Below, piece after piece: positions 1 to 6,442 of a stretch of DNA of 8,962 nucleotides (position 1 is the first letter of the stretch; every line of letters begins with the position of its first letter). A program made the translations under genes and the position numbers. Below the pieces are notes generated by a model that saw only the letters and a program-made list of their open reading frames with translations, was not told the DNA's origin and searched no databases. This stretch comes from CALVUP01 sp964422195 (GTDB lineage Bacteria; Bacillota_I; Bacilli_A; RF39; UBA660). The DNA lies in assembly GCA_964422195.1 (NCBI GenBank), contig CAYRAF010000039.1, positions 1 through 8,962 on the forward strand. The letters are read 5' to 3'.

Positions 1-56
1 TCGTCGTATCCGGGCTTACCGGCGTCCGCACATGGGGCAGGGGCCCTGGGCGGGGC
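1..56. other. GC-rich foreign segment at the window edge (probable chimeric join)
   Basis: These bases are about 75% G+C (42 of 56 by hand count), whereas the rest of the window is strongly AT-rich. On the minus strand the infB reading frame is normal up to the residues IIYKV. It then enters this block and encodes an Ala/Pro-rich tail with no resemblance to the start of IF-2 domain IV, where a sequence such as IEEIEAAMKGML would be expected. The frame stays open to the window end, but codon use is completely different. I read it as an assembly or library chimera rather than a genomic boundary. I could not identify the source of the segment. Confidence 0.75.
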
Positions 57-1835
57 AACTTTATAAATAATATCATGAAGTCTAATATCTACTCCATATT
101 CTTTAGCAAGATCTGATGTTTTATTATTAGGTCTTACATTAAATCCAATAATTATTGCATCTGAGGCATTTGCTAAAATAACATCACTTTCAGTAATAGC
201 TCCAACACTACTTCTAATAACATTAACTTTAACTCCTTCTACATCTATTTTCTTTAAGGAGTTTTTAACTGCTTCTTCTGATCCTTTAACATCTGTTTTT
301 AATACTACATTTATTTCTTTTTTACCATCTTTTATTTGAGAAAATAAATCATCTAAGCTCATACCACTTCTATTAGTATCTTGTTCTCTAGCTCTTTGTT
401 TTCTTTCTTCAGATATATTTCGAGCTTCTTTTTCAGTAGCAAAAGCCATAAATTTATCTCCAGCAGTTGGTAAATCATTTAATCCTGTGATTTCAACTGG
501 TGTTGATGGTGGGGCAATTGCTACATCATTACCTTTATCATCTTTCATAGTTCTTACTTTGCCATATGAAGTTCCAAGTACTATAGGATCTCCAAGTCTA
601 AGAGTACCATTTTGAATTAAGATACTAGCAATACAGCCCTTATGTTTATCCATTCTAGCTTCTATTACTGCACCTGATGCATATCTATTAGGATTTGCTT
701 TTAATTCTTGCATAGAAGCAATTAATAGGATAGATTCTAATAATTCATTTATTCCTTCATGAGTTTTAGCAGATATTTTATTAACAATAATATCTCCACC
801 CCATTCTTCTGGAGTAAGACCATATTCAGCAAGTTCTGTTAAAACTTTATCTGGATTTGCATCTGGTTTATCCATTTTATTTAAAGCAACAATAATAGGT
901 ACACCAGCAGCTTTAGCATGATCAATTGCTTCCTTAGTTTGTGGCATAACTCCATCATCAGCCGCTACTATAATAATTACAATATCAGTAACTGATGCTC
1001 CTCTAGCACGCATCTCAGTAAATGCTTCATGACCTGGAGTATCAATAAATGTGATTAATTCTCCGTTGCATCTAGTTTGGTAAGCACCTATAGCTTGTGT
1101 TATTCCACCAGCTTCACCTTCAACTACATTAGCATCACGAATCGCATCAAGTAAAGATGTTTTACCATGATCTACATGCCCCATAATAGTAACAACTGGA
1201 GGTCTTGGTTCTAGATCTTTTTCATCATCTAACATTTCATAATTTTCAAAATCATTTATATCTGTACTTTCTTCTCTCTTTAATATTTTATTATAATCTG
1301 AAACTAATATTTCACATGTATCAAAATCAAGAGAAAAATTTAAATTAGCCATAACTCCTAAGGCAATTAACTTTTTTATAAGCTCAGCAGGATTAACCCT
1401 CATAGATTCTGATAAATCTCTAACAGTCATTCCATCTTTATAAATAACAACACTAGTATTTTCTGTATTACTTTGTAATTTTTCACGATGCTTATACATT
1501 TCTTTCTTTTGACGCAAAAATTCTTCGTTTTTCTTACTTACTGGTTGTTTTTTCATTTTTTGTTTTTTTGTGATAGTTTTATCAATATCTATAGCACTTT
1601 CTTCTACTATTCTATCAACGGTTTCAATAAGTTCATCCTCATCTTGTGCTTCTTGTTCTTCTTCACTTAATATATAATCTTCATTATCTTGAATTTCATT
1701 ATCAAGTAAAGTAATATCATCATCACTAAGCATAGAATCTTCATTTTCTACTTCAATACCTAATTTTTCACATAAAGCAAATATTTCTTCCTTACTTTTT
1801 GAAACATCCATAGCATATTCAAGTACGCTCATCAT
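57..1835 (-). CDS. infB: Translation initiation factor IF-2, 3' end missing
   Basis: GTPase that brings initiator fMet-tRNA to the 30S subunit and promotes subunit joining. About 593 codons are visible. An acidic N-terminal stretch is followed by an IF2_N-type domain near residues 130-180 (KDGMTVRDLSESMRV). The G domain has the P-loop GHVDHGKT at 219-226, switch I GGITQAIGAYQ, DTPGHE from 265, NKMD at 319-322 and a SAK motif. Domains II and III follow. The protein is cut after IIYKV, so the fMet-tRNA-binding domain IV (roughly 110 residues) is missing because the window becomes foreign sequence. Two adjacent ATGs (1835 and 1832) are possible starts; the AGGTGAT ribosome binding site overlapping the ylxR stop fits either. 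It is the last gene seen of the rimP-nusA-ylxR operon, and ylxR ends 8 bp upstream. The usual ylxQ gene is absent. Confidence 0.97.
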
Positions 1836-1843
1836 ATTATCAC

Positions 1844-2107
1844 CTATCCTTCTATTATATTTTTTATTTTTTCATATATTTCATCACTTATTTCTACTTC
1901 TAAATGTCTTTCTAAAGCTTTTGTTTTTTTAGCTTTTTCTAAAACATTTAAGTCTTTTTTAATATATGCTCCTCTTCCATTTAACTTTCCAGTTAAATCA
2001 ACTTCTACATTACCATCTTTATCTCTTACTATTCTAAGTAATTCTCCTTTTGGTAATCTTTCTTTTGTAATAACACAACTTCTAAGTGGGATTTTTTTAA
2101 CTTTCAT
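1844..2107 (-). CDS. ylxR: YlxR/RnpM family RNA-binding protein (DUF448)
   Basis: A small basic protein of 87 residues, the usual length for the YlxR family. In Bacillus subtilis the homologue (RnpM) binds and modulates the RNase P RNA. Family hallmarks are the N-terminal KIPLRSCVITKERLPKGELLRIVR, split here as IPLRSC, then RLPKGELLRIVR, and the GRGAYI motif near residues 44-49. The gene lies 8 bp downstream of nusA, and its ribosome binding site (TAGGTGAT) overlaps the nusA stop codon, indicating translational coupling. The stop codon is TAG. In most Gram-positives ylxQ (an L7Ae-like protein) sits between ylxR and infB. Here infB follows directly after 8 bp. Confidence 0.93.
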   Translation of the reverse strand: MKVKKIPLRSCVITKERLPKGELLRIVRDKDGNVEVDLTGKLNGRGAYIKKDLNVLEKAKKTKALERHLEVEISDEIYEKIKNIIEG

Positions 2108-2115
2108 ATAATCAC

Positions 2116-3183
2116 CTACTCACTTCTAATTACTATTCCTAATTCTTCTGCTTGTTCTTTAGTTTTTATATCAATTTTATAACGAGTTAAACGACTAGCT
2201 AGTCTAGCATTTAAACCACCTTTACCAATTGCAAGTGAAAAGTTATCTCCACTAGCTACTACAATAGCTTCTTGTTTCTTAGGATCAGTAACCATTACTG
2301 TCAAATCTTTTGCAGGAGATAATGCATTGGCAATAAATACTTCAGGATCTTTATCGTATCTTACTACATCTACTTTTTCATTTCCTAATTCTTTTAAAAT
2401 ATTAGCTATTCTACTTCCTTTTTCTCCAATACATGCTCCTATAGGATCTATTCTATCATTTTCAGAGAAAACAGCTATTTTACTTCTATTACCAGCATCT
2501 CTAGCAACTGAATAAACCATAACAGTTCCATCTGAAAGTTCTGGTATTTCTAGTTCAAATAATCTCTTTAAGAATCCATAATGTCTTCTAGAAAGTAATA
2601 TTAATAAACCTTTTCCGTTATTATCGACTTTAGTAACGTATACTTTAATACTTGATCCCATCTCAATAGTTTCACCAGGAATTAAGTCTTTTTTAGGTAA
2701 AATACCATTAGTTCTTCCTAAGTCAATAAAATAATTGTCAGTATCTTCAAGTGCTACTGTACCAACTAATAATTCATCTTGTTTATCACCAAATTCATCC
2801 ATTATAGAGTTTCTTTCAGCTTCCCTTATCTTTTGAACTATTACTTGTTTAGCGGTTGAAGCAGCTACTCTACCAAAATCTTTTGGAGTTACTTCAGTAT
2901 CAATAGTATCTCCTATTTCTTTAGTAGAATCTATCTTTTTAGCATCTTCTAATGATATTTCAAAAATATCATCTTCTACTTCTTCAACAATTTCTTTATA
3001 TGAGAAAACCTTAATAATTCCATTATCTCTATTTATCTCTACTTTAACATTTTGATCTCCATCAAAATTCTTCTTATAAGCTGCTGCTAAAGCAAGTTCC
3101 ATAGCTTCAAAAACTACTTCTCTATCAATACCTTTTTCTTCTACAATATTATCTACTGCCTTTATAAAGTCTTTTCCATTCAT
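2116..3183 (-). CDS. nusA: Transcription termination/antitermination factor NusA
   Basis: RNA polymerase-associated factor that controls pausing, termination and antitermination. The 355 residues hold an RNAP-binding N-terminal domain (about 1-125), an S1 domain (about 130-195, containing FIDLGRTNGILPKKDLIPGE), KH1 (IDPIGACIGEKGSRI) and KH2 (SLAIGKGGLNARLASRLT). It ends shortly after KH2 without the acidic C-terminal repeats of proteobacterial NusA, as is normal for Gram-positives. The open frame extends 15 codons further upstream into rimP, but the start chosen is MNGKDFIKAV at 3183. It has a GGAGAGG ribosome binding site inside the end of rimP and matches the family N terminus. rimP ends one base upstream, so the two are translationally coupled. 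The stop codon is TAG. Confidence 0.97.
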   Translation of the reverse strand: MNGKDFIKAVDNIVEEKGIDREVVFEAMELALAAAYKKNFDGDQNVKVEINRDNGIIKVFSYKEIVEEVEDDIFEISLEDAKKIDSTKEIGDTIDTEVTPKDFGRVAASTAKQVIVQKIREAERNSIMDEFGDKQDELLVGTVALEDTDNYFIDLGRTNGILPKKDLIPGETIEMGSSIKVYVTKVDNNGKGLLILLSRRHYGFLKRLFELEIPELSDGTVMVYSVARDAGNRSKIAVFSENDRIDPIGACIGEKGSRIANILKELGNEKVDVVRYDKDPEVFIANALSPAKDLTVMVTDPKKQEAIVVASGDNFSLAIGKGGLNARLASRLTRYKIDIKTKEQAEELGIVIRSE

Positions 3184-3184
3184 T

Positions 3185-3439
3185 TTAAACCTCTCCTTTT
3201 TCTTTAGCATAAATATCAAGCACATCAATATCTTTAGCTAAATTATTATCATCAACTATTTTATTTAAAATATCAGTAGCTTTTACTACAGTATCTAAAT
3301 CAATAAGTTTTTTTTCATGCGTATCTAAAACTATATATAAAGTTTTAATACTACCTTTTTTTTCTTCATAAACATCATCAATAAATAGCTTTAAATTATC
3401 AAGTTTATCTCCAACTAATGAAACTATTTTTTCTTTCAT
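3185..3439 (-). CDS. rimP: Probable short RimP-like ribosome maturation factor (N-terminal domain only)
   Basis: A protein of 84 residues in the canonical RimP position, directly before nusA. RimP assists 30S subunit maturation and is usually about 150 residues, with an N-terminal alpha/beta domain and a C-terminal SH3-like domain. Here the segment LKLFIDDVYEEKKGSIKTLYIVLD resembles the RimP pattern 'vDVeyvkeg...LrvyiD' (quoted in part: FIDDVYEEKKGSIKTLYIVL), followed by LIDLDTVVKATDILNKIVDD, similar to 'itlddCekvSraLsevLD'. It ends at about the point where the N domain would end, so the SH3-like domain is missing. The stop is genuine TAA, one base before nusA, and no remnant of the second domain is seen. 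A GGAGG ribosome binding site lies 4 bases before the ATG. Identity rests largely on synteny plus weak similarity. Confidence 0.65.
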   Translation of the reverse strand: MKEKIVSLVGDKLDNLKLFIDDVYEEKKGSIKTLYIVLDTHEKKLIDLDTVVKATDILNKIVDDNNLAKDIDVLDIYAKEKGEV

Positions 3440-3459
3440 ATTACCTCCATCAAATTAAA

Positions 3460-3479
3460 GAGTGGGATTATTCCCACTC
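3460..3479 (-). promoter_or_regulatory. Hairpin at the 5' end of the rimP-nusA-infB mRNA
   Basis: On the minus strand GAGTGGGA and TCCCACTC pair perfectly (8 bp, GC-rich for this genome) around the loop ATAA. The predicted transcription start is near 3486, so this stem would begin within about 7 nt of the 5' end and lie about 20 nt before the rimP start codon. It is followed by CTTTAATTT, which is a poor U-run, so a 5'-stabilising or regulatory hairpin is more likely than a terminator. A weak terminator or attenuator role, or residual termination of the upstream gene, cannot be excluded. Confidence 0.6.
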
Positions 3480-3492
3480 CGTTGTTACCACT

Positions 3493-3520
3493 ATTATAAC
3501 ATAATATTTTTTAAATTCAA
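3493..3520 (-). promoter_or_regulatory. SigA-type promoter of the rimP-nusA-ylxR-infB operon
   Basis: On the minus strand a -35 box TTGAAT (3515-3520) and a -10 box TATAAT (3493-3498) are separated by 16 bp, with an extended -10 TG (TGTTATAAT). The expected start is near 3486. The promoter lies between the stop of the 234-aa gene and rimP, giving the operon independent transcription. Confidence 0.8.
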
Positions 3521-3525
3521 GAGTA

Positions 3526-4230
3526 TTATCTACTTTTAACTAATGATTTTACACGTTTACTAATATAATTAGTTGTATTTGGATTAGTATTTACTGCTTC
3601 ATATACTCTATCATATTTTTTACATAATCTATTTACATTATCATTTCTCTTGAACTTAGCTTCTGCTTTTATCAGTACATTTTTATTTAATTTATACCAA
3701 CAATCATTGTATGCATTATCACATACTCTATATATTTTATCATTATCAACTATTTTTAAAGATTTAATAGAAGTATGTTTAATATAAGCATCTTCTTCTT
3801 TTAATATTTTATTTTTATTTTTATCAAATAATTTTACAATATTTTTTAATTTTTTTTGTATTTTTGATACATAGTTGATTCTATAAAAAGATACTGCCGC
3901 TGCTACTGTTTCTAAAGTTATACCACTTATCATCAATGATGGAGCTATTCTTGGTATACGTCTTAAATAAAATATAGTACATCCTAATATAAAAGCACTA
4001 ATAAGACCATACCCTATTAAAGCTATTTTCTTGTCTTGTTCATATACTTTTATATTTTTCTTTAAAGCTTTATTTTTATCATCTATATATTCTGCTTGAT
4101 TTCTTTTAATTATTTGCATATCAATATCATCTTTATCATCACAAATAATCTCATCAAATTCATTATTATTATGTGCTACCACAACTACACTATCATTGTC
4201 TTTCTTTGTAACTGAATAATCCATAACCAT
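3526..4230 (-). CDS. Hypothetical protein with two predicted membrane segments
   Basis: I do not recognise this 234-residue protein. The N-terminal ~65 residues are charged and acidic (FDEIICDDKDDID), with a possible short helical stretch at 40-68. Two hydrophobic segments follow at about 69-89 (ALIGYGLISAFILGCTIFYL) and 96-117 (APSLMISGITLETVAAAVSF), separated by the basic RRIPR. The remaining ~115 residues are lysine- and asparagine-rich, probably cytoplasmic, and contain three cysteines. By the positive-inside rule this suggests a hairpin in the membrane with both ends inside or a single reentrant pair, but the topology is only inferred. The start at 4230 has a strong AAAGGGG ribosome binding site; an in-frame ATG two codons later is the alternative. 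It has its own promoter and is not obviously co-transcribed with hisS or rimP. No terminator is evident after it. Confidence 0.8.
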   Translation of the reverse strand: MVMDYSVTKKDNDSVVVVAHNNNEFDEIICDDKDDIDMQIIKRNQAEYIDDKNKALKKNIKVYEQDKKIALIGYGLISAFILGCTIFYLRRIPRIAPSLMISGITLETVAAAVSFYRINYVSKIQKKLKNIVKLFDKNKNKILKEEDAYIKHTSIKSLKIVDNDKIYRVCDNAYNDCWYKLNKNVLIKAEAKFKRNDNVNRLCKKYDRVYEAVNTNPNTTNYISKRVKSLVKSR

Positions 4231-4256
4231 AATATCACCCCTTTAAACGTTCATAT

Positions 4257-4285
4257 ATTATAACATAAACTCTTAATTTTGTAAA
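4257..4285 (-). promoter_or_regulatory. SigA-type promoter with extended -10 for the 234-aa membrane protein gene
   Basis: On the minus strand TTTACA (4280-4285), a 17-bp spacer and TATAAT (4257-4262), with TGT before the -10 box giving an extended -10. It begins immediately after the hisS terminator hairpin and places the transcription start about 20 bases before the start codon. Confidence 0.82.
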
Positions 4286-4286
4286 G

Positions 4287-4311
4287 AAAAAAGCTTATAT
4301 TAAGCTTTTTT
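4287..4311 (-). terminator. Intrinsic terminator of hisS, overlapping its stop codon
   Basis: An 11-bp perfect inverted repeat (AAAAAAGCTTA / TAAGCTTTTTT) with a 3-nt loop. On the minus strand the descending arm ends in six Ts. The hisS TAA (4295-4297) is inside the hairpin. The A-run on the other arm makes it symmetric, so it could also stop transcription coming from the plus strand. The stem has only two G-C pairs, which weakens the call, but the T-runs and position support it. Confidence 0.65.
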
Positions 4312-5599
4312 TCACTTCTGCAACACTAATATTTTTTTGTTCTCCTGTTTCCATGTTTTTTAGTGTTATTGTATTAGTTTTTATTTCATCATCACCTATT
4401 ATAACAACATATTTTACATTTATTCTATTAGCATACTTAAATTTTTGTTTTGTATTTTTAGATAAATCGCAAACATCTACTTTAATATTATCATTTCTTA
4501 GTTTCTTCATAGTATTTAATATATATTCTATATTATCACTCATAGGTAATATTAAAACATCTAAATCAGTTTTTTGTTCAACTTTTATAATATTTGCATC
4601 TAATAGTTGATCAAATAATCTTGTTAAACCTATACTCATTCCTACACCAGGTAATTTTTTATCAGTATAATATTCCGCTAATGAATCATATCTACCACCT
4701 GATGAAATACTACCTATTGATTTATAATCATCTAGAATAGTTTCATAGACAGTACCTGTATAATAATCTAATCCTCTAGCTATTGTTAAATCAATCATAT
4801 AGTTATCTTTAGGAACTTCTAACATAGACATATACTTAACTACTATCTCCAGTTCATTTACCCCTTCTATAAATACTTCATTATTAATATTTAAATTTCT
4901 TAAAGATTTTATAACTTCATCATTATTACCTTTAATACTAATAAAATCTAATATTTGATTTACTTTATCTTCAGATATTTTATCAAGTAATATTTCTTTT
5001 AATGATGACACTCCTATTTTATCAATTTTATCTATATCTCTTAAGATATCTGAGGCATTATCTAGAAGTCCTAAACTTTCAAAAAAGCCATTAAGTATTT
5101 TTCTATTATTAATCCTAATAGTAAATTTACCAATATTCATTTTAGTAAATACTTCATTAATAGCAGCTGGTACTATTGCATCATTAAATAAGTCTAGTTT
5201 TTCATCACCAATAATGTCTATATCACATTGATAAAACTCTCTAAATCTACCTTTCTGACTTCTTTCCCCTCTAAATACTTTACCAATTTGATATCTTTTA
5301 AATGGAAATATCAAATCATTATAGTTTTTAGCTACATATTTTGCTAAAGGTACAGTAAGATCAAATCTTAATGATAAATCATTATCTCCTTTATTAAATC
5401 TATATATTTGTTTTTCTGTTTCTCCTCCAGCTTTAGCAAGTAAAACATTAGAATACTCTATTACTGGAGTATCAAGAGGTAAAAAGCCATATTTTTCATA
5501 AGTATCTCTAATAATATCTTTTAATTTATTAAATAAAATTTGTTCTTCTGGTAATAATTCCATAAAACCTGATAATGTTTTTGGATTTACTTTTTCCAT
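4295..5599 (-). CDS. hisS: Histidyl-tRNA synthetase
   Basis: Class II aminoacyl-tRNA synthetase that charges tRNA-His with histidine in the cytoplasm. At 434 residues it is the usual length. Motif 2 is present as FRGERSQKGRFREFYQCDID (109-128). The HisRS-specific HisA signature is RGLDYYTGTVYE (275-286), with GGRYDSLA at 301-308, and motif 3 is GVGMSIGLTRL (318-328). The C-terminal anticodon-binding domain occupies about 342-434. The start at 5599 has an AAGGAGG ribosome binding site. The common neighbour aspS is absent, and hisS appears monocistronic: it has its own consensus promoter, a leader peptide with four His codons and an attenuator upstream, and a terminator on its stop codon. The leader implies that expression rises when charged tRNA-His falls. 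Confidence 0.98.
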   Translation of the reverse strand: MEKVNPKTLSGFMELLPEEQILFNKLKDIIRDTYEKYGFLPLDTPVIEYSNVLLAKAGGETEKQIYRFNKGDNDLSLRFDLTVPLAKYVAKNYNDLIFPFKRYQIGKVFRGERSQKGRFREFYQCDIDIIGDEKLDLFNDAIVPAAINEVFTKMNIGKFTIRINNRKILNGFFESLGLLDNASDILRDIDKIDKIGVSSLKEILLDKISEDKVNQILDFISIKGNNDEVIKSLRNLNINNEVFIEGVNELEIVVKYMSMLEVPKDNYMIDLTIARGLDYYTGTVYETILDDYKSIGSISSGGRYDSLAEYYTDKKLPGVGMSIGLTRLFDQLLDANIIKVEQKTDLDVLILPMSDNIEYILNTMKKLRNDNIKVDVCDLSKNTKQKFKYANRINVKYVVIIGDDEIKTNTITLKNMETGEQKNISVAEVKKSLI

Positions 5600-5619
5600 A
5601 TTTATTCCTCCTTTAATAT

Positions 5620-5651
5620 AAAAAGCTATATAAGCTTATACTTATATAGCT
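5620..5651 (-). terminator. hisS leader attenuator terminator hairpin
   Basis: On the minus strand AGCTATATAAG (5651-5641) and CTTATATAGCT (5634-5624) form a perfect 11-bp stem with the loop TATAAG, directly followed by a run of five Ts (5624-5620). It lies between the leader peptide and the hisS ribosome binding site, so termination here would prevent hisS expression. The stem is AT-rich with three G-C pairs. Termination strength was not calculated. Confidence 0.75.
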
Positions 5652-5700
5652 AAAAGTACAAGCATCATTAATAGATGCTTAATTTATCTTTTAAGCACCT
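5634..5700 (-). promoter_or_regulatory. Alternative pairing segments of the hisS attenuator
   Basis: Four segments follow in the transcript. Segment 1 is AGGTGCTTAA (5700-5691, overlapping the leader stop). Segment 2 is TTAAGCATCT (5682-5673). Segment 3 is GATGCTTGTACTT (5666-5654). Segment 4 is AAGTATAAGC (5643-5634). Pairing 1:2 gives 10 bp with one G-U. Pairing 3:4 (GCTTGTACTT with AAGTATAAGC) gives 10 bp with one G-U and consumes the terminator loop and parts of both its arms. Pairing 2:3 (AAGCATC with GATGCTT) gives 7 bp, is incompatible with both others, and leaves the terminator free. A ribosome stopped at the leader stop codon hides segment 1 and favours 2:3 and termination. A ribosome stalled at the His codons leaves segment 1 free and favours 1:2, 3:4 and read-through. 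The pairings are seen directly; the switch logic is inferred. Confidence 0.7.
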
Positions 5701-5738
5701 AAGTTAAAGTGATGATGATGTGATTTTATATTTGTCAT
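5691..5738 (-). CDS. Histidine-rich leader peptide of hisS (MTNIKSHHHHFNLGA)
   Basis: A 15-codon ORF between the promoter and hisS, with four consecutive His codons (CAT CAT CAT CAC) at residues 7-10 and the stop TAA. Its ribosome binding site GGAAGTGAT lies 3 bases before the ATG and about 11-19 nt from the predicted transcription start. The His run and the position before alternative hairpins mirror the his operon leader peptide of enterobacteria (HisL, with seven His) and aminoacyl-tRNA synthetase leaders such as PheM. The peptide itself probably has no function; ribosome position on the His codons would be the sensor. The stop codon lies inside segment 1 of the attenuator. It is too short for normal gene prediction, and four His in a row directly before a histidyl-tRNA synthetase is unlikely to be chance. 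Confidence 0.85.
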   Translation of the reverse strand: MTNIKSHHHHFNLGA

Positions 5739-5762
5739 ATTATCACTTCCTTTAATGACTAC

Positions 5763-5791
5763 ATTATACTATTTTTATTATAGAATGTCAA
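5763..5791 (-). promoter_or_regulatory. Perfect-consensus SigA promoter of hisS
   Basis: On the minus strand TTGACA (5786-5791), a 17-bp spacer and TATAAT (5763-5768), matching the sigma-70/SigA consensus at every core position. The expected start is near 5756, giving a leader of about 157 nt before hisS. The -35 box lies directly against the stop codon of the 211-aa kinase-like gene. A promoter this strong suits a gene controlled after initiation by attenuation. Confidence 0.9.
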
Positions 5792-5792
5792 T

Positions 5793-6428
5793 TTAGATAC
5801 TTATTCTATTAATTACTTTAGTTATTTTTTTAGAAAACTGTTTTCTATACTCTTTAGGATATTTAAAACTACTATGAAATTGTGATATGTTTTCATATAA
5901 AGTCCAATCATTTGAATACTCTCCATAATACCACATATCTAAATCTATAAATTTAAATCTTTTAGATTTAGGATCATACATGATATTTCTATCAGATAAG
6001 TCATCCATAACTATACCCTTTTTAGATATTCTTTTAATATTTTTTAATGCTTTAAAATAAGCTTTTTTAAACGAATTATAAGAAATATCAGATATTCTAT
6101 TATGTTCATTTATATCTACTAATGAATATCCATTAACTAATTCCATAAGATATCCAACTCTATCATCATAAGTTCTTACTGCAATAGTTGGAGCAACTAC
6201 GTTATTACGTTTTAAAAATGAATTATTAGCAAAACTAAGAGCATTTTGTCCTTCATCATTAAATACTTCTTTATCTTTATATAATTTTAATACTTCAAGT
6301 CTCTCATAATTTACATATAGTTCTGAAAAACAATTACTTTTACTACCATTTATTCCATATAACTCAGTAAACTTACCTAATTCTTCCTTCGTCATTAATA
6401 TTGTTTCTGTTCTTTTTAAATTAAACAT
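5793..6428 (-). CDS. Small protein-kinase-fold protein (second of a tandem pair)
   Basis: A protein of 211 residues with a compact kinase-like pattern. VLKLYK at 46-51 supplies a candidate ATP-binding lysine (K48), with possible partner Glu59. LMELVNGYSL (94-103) resembles a hinge. MDDLSDRNIMYD (141-152) resembles the catalytic loop of aminoglycoside/choline-kinase-like and Rio-like families, with D143 as catalytic base and N148 as metal ligand. FIDLDMW (160-166) supplies the DFG-like Asp162. There is little sequence after it, so the C-lobe is short. The key residues are retained, so it may be active, but the substrate is unknown and protein kinase activity should not be assumed. The neighbouring 192-aa gene ends 14 bp upstream and shares the same motifs. 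The ribosome binding site is AAGGGGA, 7 bases before the ATG. No terminator is seen before the hisS promoter. Confidence 0.7.
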   Translation of the reverse strand: MFNLKRTETILMTKEELGKFTELYGINGSKSNCFSELYVNYERLEVLKLYKDKEVFNDEGQNALSFANNSFLKRNNVVAPTIAVRTYDDRVGYLMELVNGYSLVDINEHNRISDISYNSFKKAYFKALKNIKRISKKGIVMDDLSDRNIMYDPKSKRFKFIDLDMWYYGEYSNDWTLYENISQFHSSFKYPKEYRKQFSKKITKVINRISI

Positions 6429-6442
6429 ATGTAAATCCCCTT

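Noticed and set aside
1488..1670. 60-aa plus-strand ORF inside infB
   Set aside because: It is a Phe/Leu-rich shadow of the Lys/Glu-rich coding strand of infB, with no ribosome binding site.
2327..2515. 62-aa plus-strand ORF inside nusA
   Set aside because: It lies entirely opposite conserved KH-domain coding sequence; it is an antisense shadow.
3184..3228. Upstream 15-codon extension of nusA (MMCLIFMLKKKERFK)
   Set aside because: It overlaps rimP in another frame and lacks a ribosome binding site. The start at 3183 has GGAGAGG and matches the family N terminus.
4353..4610. 85-aa hydrophobic plus-strand ORF inside hisS
   Set aside because: It is opposite the hisS anticodon-binding domain; its hydrophobicity is the complement of Lys/Asp-rich codons.
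5711..5720. GAT trinucleotide repeat as a microsatellite
   Set aside because: It is the reverse complement of the consecutive His codons of the leader peptide; the coding explanation is sufficient.
5600..5756. T-box riboswitch in the hisS leader
   Set aside because: No T-box consensus bulge or specifier loop was recognised, the leader is short (about 157 nt), and a His leader peptide explains the structure better.
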